Of a stretch of 62,000 bases of DNA, positions 57,071-62,000 are shown in pieces. The stretch spans positions 2,509,203 through 2,571,202 of the forward strand of contig NC_064037.1 in assembly GCF_932526225.1 (NCBI RefSeq), in the 5' to 3' direction. This DNA comes from Nematostella vectensis. Taxonomy: Eukaryota; Cnidaria; Anthozoa; Actiniaria; Edwardsiidae. Numbering within the stretch: position 1 is the first letter of the stretch; each line of letters opens with the position of its first letter. Position numbers and translations under genes: made by a program. The notes beneath the pieces were generated by a model that ran no database searches, was not told the DNA's origin, and saw only the letters and a program-made list of their open reading frames with translations.

Positions 57071-60000
57071 CCGTGAGCGAAGGTGTGAATACCATCATCA
57101 CAGATGACCCGTTTATCATCCTCATGAGATAGAGCGACCTTGTTCACCGTTTCAGTGTAAACATCATGCTTATGACTTCTGATGACATTCATAAGTCTCA
57201 TCTGAGGTTTCTTACCAAATAAGCAATCCTTGTAGTCATCGAAACCGATGCTCTTCTTGACGACTGCTCTCTTGACGCCCTTGCATTTCTTTTCTTCTTT
57301 ACCTTCATCCATCTTGTACGAGTAAAGTTTGGCCCTCAGTCCTACAAATTCTGTGATTTGCTGACCCCCAGCCTCATCTTTAAACATTCCGATGACTTTC
57401 TTGTTCACACCCACCTCAATACCAGATGGGTGACCCTTCGGAAAGTTGCTGGTGTCGAACATGGACCTCACATCCCCGCTGATGTCCTCGTAAAAGTCTT
57501 TCGTCTCGATCTCATACATCAGGCTGTCAGTATCAGTGAATAAGAGCTTTGCATCCTCACCGTACTTGGGCTTGACGAAGTTGTAGTGGAAATCGTACAT
57601 GAGCGTCTTACTCAGGTCCAGAATGGACATGCCCAAGTAGACAGGCTTGTTGAAGATCAGCTTTGTCTTCTTCATGTGGATGGCGGCTAGATTCTCGCAA
57701 AAGATGGTGCGATGTTGATAGTTCGGCTTTGATATGAGCTTCTTGGCCTGCTTCTCGTCCGTCACCAACCGAATGTCCACCCTGTTCCTAATGTTCTCCA
57801 TAGTCTTACCAAAGACGGAGTTGTTCATTAACTTGAAAAAATCTTTCTCAAAATCGTTTGTCGCCTTGGCTCTCAGATCGGTGTTCAAGTCAATGTAGGG
57901 CTCCAGCCAAGCAGACTCCTCAAAAGTGACACCCCTGTGAATCTTGGTGACTTTTAGCCCAAAACTCACATAAAGTCTCAGAGTCTCATGGTGGATAACG
58001 TACTTTGTCTTGTCGTTAAGGTTGGGGACCAATTTGTCCACATTGCCTAGCCCGATAGATTCCGGGGCTAGTGGGTAATCGTTGTGTAAGTCATGTAGGT
58101 GGTGAGGGTACTCCAAGTCAACCTCCAGAATGCATGGGCGGTCTCTCCAACCTGACAGCTCTTGGTCACCCATCCACCTGAAACCGTGAGTCGGTAAAGG
58201 GTTGCTCATCGCCCAGCCATACAAATTGTTAGCATCAAGGTAGGTGATATATTTTGTGGGTAGGTCGGGGTCATACTCCTTCATGTAAGGGTTATTTGCC
58301 TCCCCATGTCTGTTGCTTATCATGGAGACACCCCCACGGATGCCCTTCTCAATCATGAGCAACATGTCGTAGTCCGTCAGAAGCTCTAGCCTCACCTTGG
58401 TGGTCTTCAACGCTGCATCCCAAGCCAACCCTGGCGCTGTGTAGTACCAAGCGGGGTCCAGACCGTAATTCTTGAGACAAACGTCCCTAAAGTTCTCGAA
58501 AACGTCAGCTAAAAGCAACACATCCGACTCTAGGTACAGATTGTGGTAATCCCTCATGGTCCCCATCCCAAAGACCTCCCACACTCTCCGCGCGTGCAGG
58601 TGATCCTCCTCCGATATGTCGGTGTCGTTGAGTTTGGAGTGGAATGCCTCTCTCTGTGGGAGCTGTGTTGCGTCGAGCTTGCTAAAGCCGTCGAACCAGT
58701 CGTAAGGGAAAACACCCTTCCTCAACAACAGCTGGAGCTCCTCCCCCTCATAGTACTCCGCCAGGTTTTTGAAGCACTCCCTTGACATATTACCCACTAG
58801 ACTGTCGAGACTGGCCGACATAAACCTGAAACTGTCAATAAATCTGATATCACGTTTAACATCAATCTTGTTGCCCTCCTTGTTCGTGAAACTGTCGACT
58901 ACAATCTGTTTTGTGAAAGAAATATACTTTTCCTCGTTATTAGGTATACAGTTTATTTTACCTTCCGATGTACCAAGGTTCTTGATAAATAGATGGCTGT
59001 CGTACCCAGACAGATTGTGAAAGATAACAGGAAAGAACTTTGGAATTTTGTGATCTAAGTTGCATGCGTTGTGAGCAGCACCTCTGTACTTTCCGGTGAG
59101 GTGGCAATGGTCCAAAACCTTGTCTTCCCCTAATTCACCCTCACAGATGTGGCAGTGAGTGGCGTCGTTATAGGCGATTTTGTCCTTCGGAGTCATTTTC
59201 ACCTTCTTAGGGAACCTGAACTTATCGTAAATTTTCTTAATGTCTGACTCCAAAGACTCTACGAAAAGCTGTGGGATATCTTCGTCTGGAGATTCAGCTG
59301 TGTATCGTACAAGCTCGGATAGGGATATATCTCCGTCGAAACACTTGATGAGATAGCAGAAACCAGACGGTTTGTGTTTCTGGTATTGCTTAGTGAAGCT
59401 TTTACTCCCATCTGGGGAGCAAGTGTCTATATTCTCTGTGAAGCTCTCAAAGTCGGCATAGACAACAAAGGGGACACGCATTTTTCTGTTGTAGTTTTTG
59501 AATTTAATGTGGGGTAGATTTCCATCCTTATCTATCTTAGGCATCTCTATTCCAACCGCTTCATGATTGCCGCAGCATTCAGAATGTTTTTCTAATGATT
59601 GTTTGCACCGAAACGAGTTCAGACATCTACAGCATAAAAAACGAGTATGATGAAACTCATCAATTTGAGTAGATACTAATCTCATCATATTCTTTATCCA
59701 GCAGTAATGATTCGTCTCATCATCCGAGATGAGAAGTAAGTTGATTGCATTATCTGGATCCTTCTCACTGATTCTCAATGGATATATTTTGGTTTCGTAT
59801 CCAAACACATTAACCGTATACTGGTTCTGTTTCTCGAACTTGTCAATCTGTTTTAGTGAGATGGGGAACTCTATCCCTGACCAGTCGAATTTCTCAGAGT
59901 TCTCTATCATTTGTTTACTGAGCCTTTGAGGATCTTTCTCCCTAGGATACACAGCAGAGGTTACTGCCCACTTGAAACATTCGTGATCATTCTCGTTCTT

Positions 60001-60945
60001 AACATTGATGATCGCCTTCTTAGACGCTAGTTTCGGCGGCAGCGGAATATAGGAAGACCCAGAAAGCGGTTCAAAGGGATCTATGTTGATGTCAAAGTAT
60101 TCCACTTGGTCAAACTGCCATCCGGAGCCTTGCTTCTGGAACAGCTCAACTAATCCGAGTAAATAATTTGTCATCGTATCGAACAAATCAGAGAGATCAG
60201 TCGACTCTGTCACAATCTCGGGCTTTTCTGTATGAAAATATCCCAGTTCTTCTTCGATCTGAGCTGTAGCCGGATCCTCTTTTATAAACCCGCAAGTAAA
60301 GATAAACTTCACTTTGATAGGCTTTTTTTGTTGACTGATGAGCTCTAAGACTTTCGGTTTGATTCTGGCGATGAATGTCTTGGGGTCGTAACCTCTCTGC
60401 CCGGCTATTCCGTGGGTTTTAAGATACCCCTTCAACGCCGTCTGTTGTTCCTTGGGTGTGAAGCGATCTTCCACCTCCTCGTGTAGACGCTTAATCCTCT
60501 CCTTCAGACGTTCGACCCGTTTATCTGCAGCCTCTTTGACGGTCTTTTTGATGGGCTCAGGGACATAAGATAGTATCCAATCCGCAAACTTGTCTAACTC
60601 GCTCTTGATCAAGTTGGCCGCCCTGTTTGCAAAATGCTTGAGTGATTGGACGCGGGAACTCCGTGGGGGTTGGGAGGGTTTTAGAATAGGGACATTAATC
60701 TCAGGTATCGGGCCGTCGAGAATACTCTCCGACGTGTTGGACGGGGTAATGCGGGGTGGTCGTGGCAGCCCTTTGACAAGTTTGGGTAAAGGAACCCGTC
60801 GGGGTGGTGGTGGTGGTGAAGTGCTGGTCAGCGCCCCGACGAGCTCGTCTCTCCGCATCCAGTAATATCTTGGGATACCCCGCTCCTTGGCGAGGGCTTT
60901 CAGATCTTTCACCTTCAGGTTCTCCATTTCTATCAAACCAGCCAT
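57019..60945 (-). CDS. Protein-primed-type family B DNA polymerase
   Basis: 1308 aa. It replicates the element. From the N-terminus: a SAP-like helix pair (about 8-40, KVKDLKALAKERG), a Pro-rich linker with GPIPEINVP, and a basic helical region (about 105-170). Next come a Cys/His finger (about 435-458), the exonuclease motif VYADFES (about 492), an endonuclease VII-like zinc block CHICEGEL...LDHCHLTGKYRGAAH (about 597-632), and polymerase motifs DANNLYGW (about 903), NNSVFGKT (about 1041) and FTDTDSLMYE (about 1135). All motif residues look intact. The ATG follows GTGGTTTAAAGAC directly. Confidence 0.95.
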   Translation of the reverse strand: MAGLIEMENLKVKDLKALAKERGIPRYYWMRRDELVGALTSTSPPPPPRRVPLPKLVKGLPRPPRITPSNTSESILDGPIPEINVPILKPSQPPRSSRVQSLKHFANRAANLIKSELDKFADWILSYVPEPIKKTVKEAADKRVERLKERIKRLHEEVEDRFTPKEQQTALKGYLKTHGIAGQRGYDPKTFIARIKPKVLELISQQKKPIKVKFIFTCGFIKEDPATAQIEEELGYFHTEKPEIVTESTDLSDLFDTMTNYLLGLVELFQKQGSGWQFDQVEYFDINIDPFEPLSGSSYIPLPPKLASKKAIINVKNENDHECFKWAVTSAVYPREKDPQRLSKQMIENSEKFDWSGIEFPISLKQIDKFEKQNQYTVNVFGYETKIYPLRISEKDPDNAINLLLISDDETNHYCWIKNMMRLVSTQIDEFHHTRFLCCRCLNSFRCKQSLEKHSECCGNHEAVGIEMPKIDKDGNLPHIKFKNYNRKMRVPFVVYADFESFTENIDTCSPDGSKSFTKQYQKHKPSGFCYLIKCFDGDISLSELVRYTAESPDEDIPQLFVESLESDIKKIYDKFRFPKKVKMTPKDKIAYNDATHCHICEGELGEDKVLDHCHLTGKYRGAAHNACNLDHKIPKFFPVIFHNLSGYDSHLFIKNLGTSEGKINCIPNNEEKYISFTKQIVVDSFTNKEGNKIDVKRDIRFIDSFRFMSASLDSLVGNMSRECFKNLAEYYEGEELQLLLRKGVFPYDWFDGFSKLDATQLPQREAFHSKLNDTDISEEDHLHARRVWEVFGMGTMRDYHNLYLESDVLLLADVFENFRDVCLKNYGLDPAWYYTAPGLAWDAALKTTKVRLELLTDYDMLLMIEKGIRGGVSMISNRHGEANNPYMKEYDPDLPTKYITYLDANNLYGWAMSNPLPTHGFRWMGDQELSGWRDRPCILEVDLEYPHHLHDLHNDYPLAPESIGLGNVDKLVPNLNDKTKYVIHHETLRLYVSFGLKVTKIHRGVTFEESAWLEPYIDLNTDLRAKATNDFEKDFFKLMNNSVFGKTMENIRNRVDIRLVTDEKQAKKLISKPNYQHRTIFCENLAAIHMKKTKLIFNKPVYLGMSILDLSKTLMYDFHYNFVKPKYGEDAKLLFTDTDSLMYEIETKDFYEDISGDVRSMFDTSNFPKGHPSGIEVGVNKKVIGMFKDEAGGQQITEFVGLRAKLYSYKMDEGKEEKKCKGVKRAVVKKSIGFDDYKDCLFGKKPQMRLMNVIRSHKHDVYTETVNKVALSHEDDKRVICDDGIHTFAHGHFRTLLGGGSVSSGTT

Positions 60946-60962
60946 GTCTTTAAACCACTTTT
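60946..60962 (-). promoter_or_regulatory. Polymerase promoter motif AAAAGTGGTTTAAAGAC
   Basis: Immediately before the ATG at 60945. The same 45-bp leader (CAGCTTCACATCT to GACATG) is found before the TFIIB-like gene. Confidence 0.65.
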
Positions 60963-60994
60963 CAAAAGCTTTTTTTAGATGTGAAGCTGAGAGG

Positions 60995-61455
60995 CTAGCC
61001 CCCTCGAGCTCCCTCTAGGTGCGACACGTGACAAAGTGATTGACAGGTTTTAAACAAAATGATTGACAGGTTTTTTACAAAATGATTGACAGGTGGGCTT
61101 GGCCGTCACGTGACAAAGTGATTGACAGGTTTTCGATAAAATGATTGACAGGTTTTTTACAAAATGATTGACAGGTGGGCTTGGCCGTCACGTGACAAAG
61201 TGATTGACAGGTTTTTTACAAAATGATTGACAGGTGGGCGTGGTCGTCACGTGACAAAGTGATTGACAGGTGGGCGTGGTCGTCACGTGACAAAGTGATT
61301 GACAGGTGGGCGTGGTCGTGTAGGAGATCCCTGGCAAGCTCGCGCATGCGCAGGTCGCGAGGCTTGGCGGAGGTGTGCGGAGACTTTTGCGCCATTTTGG
61401 AATGAAATTTGGGATGATCAAAAAGTTGCGCCAGCTGCGCCATTTCCCTACTACT
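60995..61455 (-). repeat. Right terminal inverted repeat
   Basis: Reverse complement of the left repeat. The inner array has AAAGTGATTGACAGG units with GTCACGTGAC and GGGCGTGG, in an order different from the left end. The outer 130 bp (GCGCATGCGC through TTTCCCTACTACT) is nearly identical to the left. A CTCTACTA-type stretch (61456-61494) follows before the capsid fragment. Confidence 0.9.
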
Positions 61456-61494
61456 CCCTACTCTCTACTCTCTACCTAACTACTATTCCCTACT

Positions 61495-62000
61495 CCTCCG
61501 TGAATGCTGTTATCTGGATGTGCCCTCAAGTCGACCCACAGAGCAAACTTGTTATTAGCGTAAAAATCCTTTTGCTTAACACCCTCTCTACCGAAACGTT
61601 TCTTTACCGACTCCCAGAGGTCCGGCGGTGTCATCCCCTTGGAGTAGAGACGGTTTGGCATGCCATCCACATTAATGTTGATCGATGTGATACTTGGATT
61701 GACAAACTTTTCGGAATCCCTTGCTCCTCCTGTGTAGCTCTCTGTGAACAGGCACAATATCCCTGTCATTGACCTCCTCGGCAGATTAATGTGCTCGTTT
61801 ATGACACCATCATTAGGTTTGGAGATGGTGAACGTTTTGTGGAGAATGACGTTCTCGTAAAAGAATCCTCTACCAACCTGATAAGCCGACAACGCCTCAC
61901 GAGCCAAATATTCACTTGAGATGCAAGCATATTCCAACTCGAGGTTTGTGATTGTGTACGTTGGAGTCTTGACCGTGTCAGCATAAACAACGACGTCGGA
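61495..62000 (-). pseudogene. Fragment of a second major capsid gene
   Basis: 506 bp that read as the same sequence as 54957-55462 (offset 6538) up to the window edge, with no mismatch seen. It encodes capsid residues about 195-362 in the same orientation, cut abruptly at 61495. It is a recent duplication, a neighbouring truncated element, or an assembly misjoin. Confidence 0.9.

Larger units (their letters stand above)
44987..61455. mobile_element. Polinton/Maverick (adintovirus-like) element
   Basis: About 16.5 kb bounded by inverted repeats. Outermost shared bases are AGTAGTAGGGAAATGGCGC at the left and its reverse complement ending at 61455. It encodes the hallmark set of DNA polymerase B, retroviral-type integrase, FtsK/A32-like packaging ATPase, major capsid and a penton-like protein. 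Reading frames are intact. I found no adenovirus-type cysteine protease, which many Polintons have. No 6-bp target duplication is evident: the flanks are AGTACT on the left and CCCTAC on the right. The right flank enters a second copy of the capsid gene, so the right boundary is rearranged or misassembled, or the true terminus extends up to 40 bp further. Confidence 0.93.

Noticed and set aside
61299-61772. 157-codon plus-strand frame at the right end
   Set aside because: It is antisense to the capsid fragment and fused to TIR sequence; the same antisense frame exists at 54962-55234.

Overview
This window is animal nuclear DNA, most likely from an anthozoan cnidarian such as a sea anemone. 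That assignment is inference. The visible basis is two multi-exon metazoan genes with GT-AG introns in consistent phase, a single-exon class A GPCR, very large intronic minisatellites, and an integrated Polinton/Maverick (adintovirus-like) element whose small hydrophobic proteins resemble ones I recall from Hydra and Nematostella. No species can be fixed from sequence alone.

Layout. 1-1235: no gene. 1236-5060: a 25-bp satellite with higher-order structure. 5061-9561: no recognisable gene. 9562-24067 (+): a complete cyclic-nucleotide-gated (CNG) channel gene. Its nine exons sum to 2802 nt (933 codons plus stop), and its introns carry 143-bp, 44-bp and 30-bp arrays. 25439-36971 (-): eleven phase-consistent exons, at least 518 codons, of the C-terminal half of an ANKFY1/Rabankyrin-5 gene (ankyrin repeats, then a FYVE zinc finger). 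It is convergent with the CNG gene. Its introns hold 60-, 16-, 32- and 63-bp arrays, and the N-terminal half is not seen. 40344-41540 (-): a class A GPCR. 41541-44986: no gene.

44987-61455 is a Polinton of about 16.5 kb with terminal inverted repeats (TIRs) carrying sub-terminal repeats. Its replication and integration genes are a protein-primed-type DNA polymerase B (-) and a retroviral-type DDE integrase (+). Its morphogenesis block on the minus strand is major capsid protein, packaging ATPase, four small membrane or unknown proteins, a coiled-coil/membrane protein, a penton-like protein, a hydrophobic protein and a 508-aa protein. Its cargo on the plus strand is a TFIIB-like transcription factor, a giant-virus-style ankyrin protein and a Cys/His-repeat protein. 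Almost every element gene has a TTTAAA-centred motif just upstream of its ATG. There are two variants, GTGGTTTAAAGAC (cargo, polymerase and one minus-strand gene) and GA(T/C)TTAAAGAT (most virion-type genes). With the TFIIB-like gene, this suggests an element-encoded promoter system. A verbatim 506-bp copy of part of the capsid gene abuts the right end.

The most unusual host feature is that several tandem arrays in both multi-exon genes are built from exon edges: a splice acceptor or donor plus the adjoining coding bases has been amplified into the neighbouring intron. I see this at six junctions. In the two large acceptor arrays, use of an inner copy would meet a stop codon quickly.
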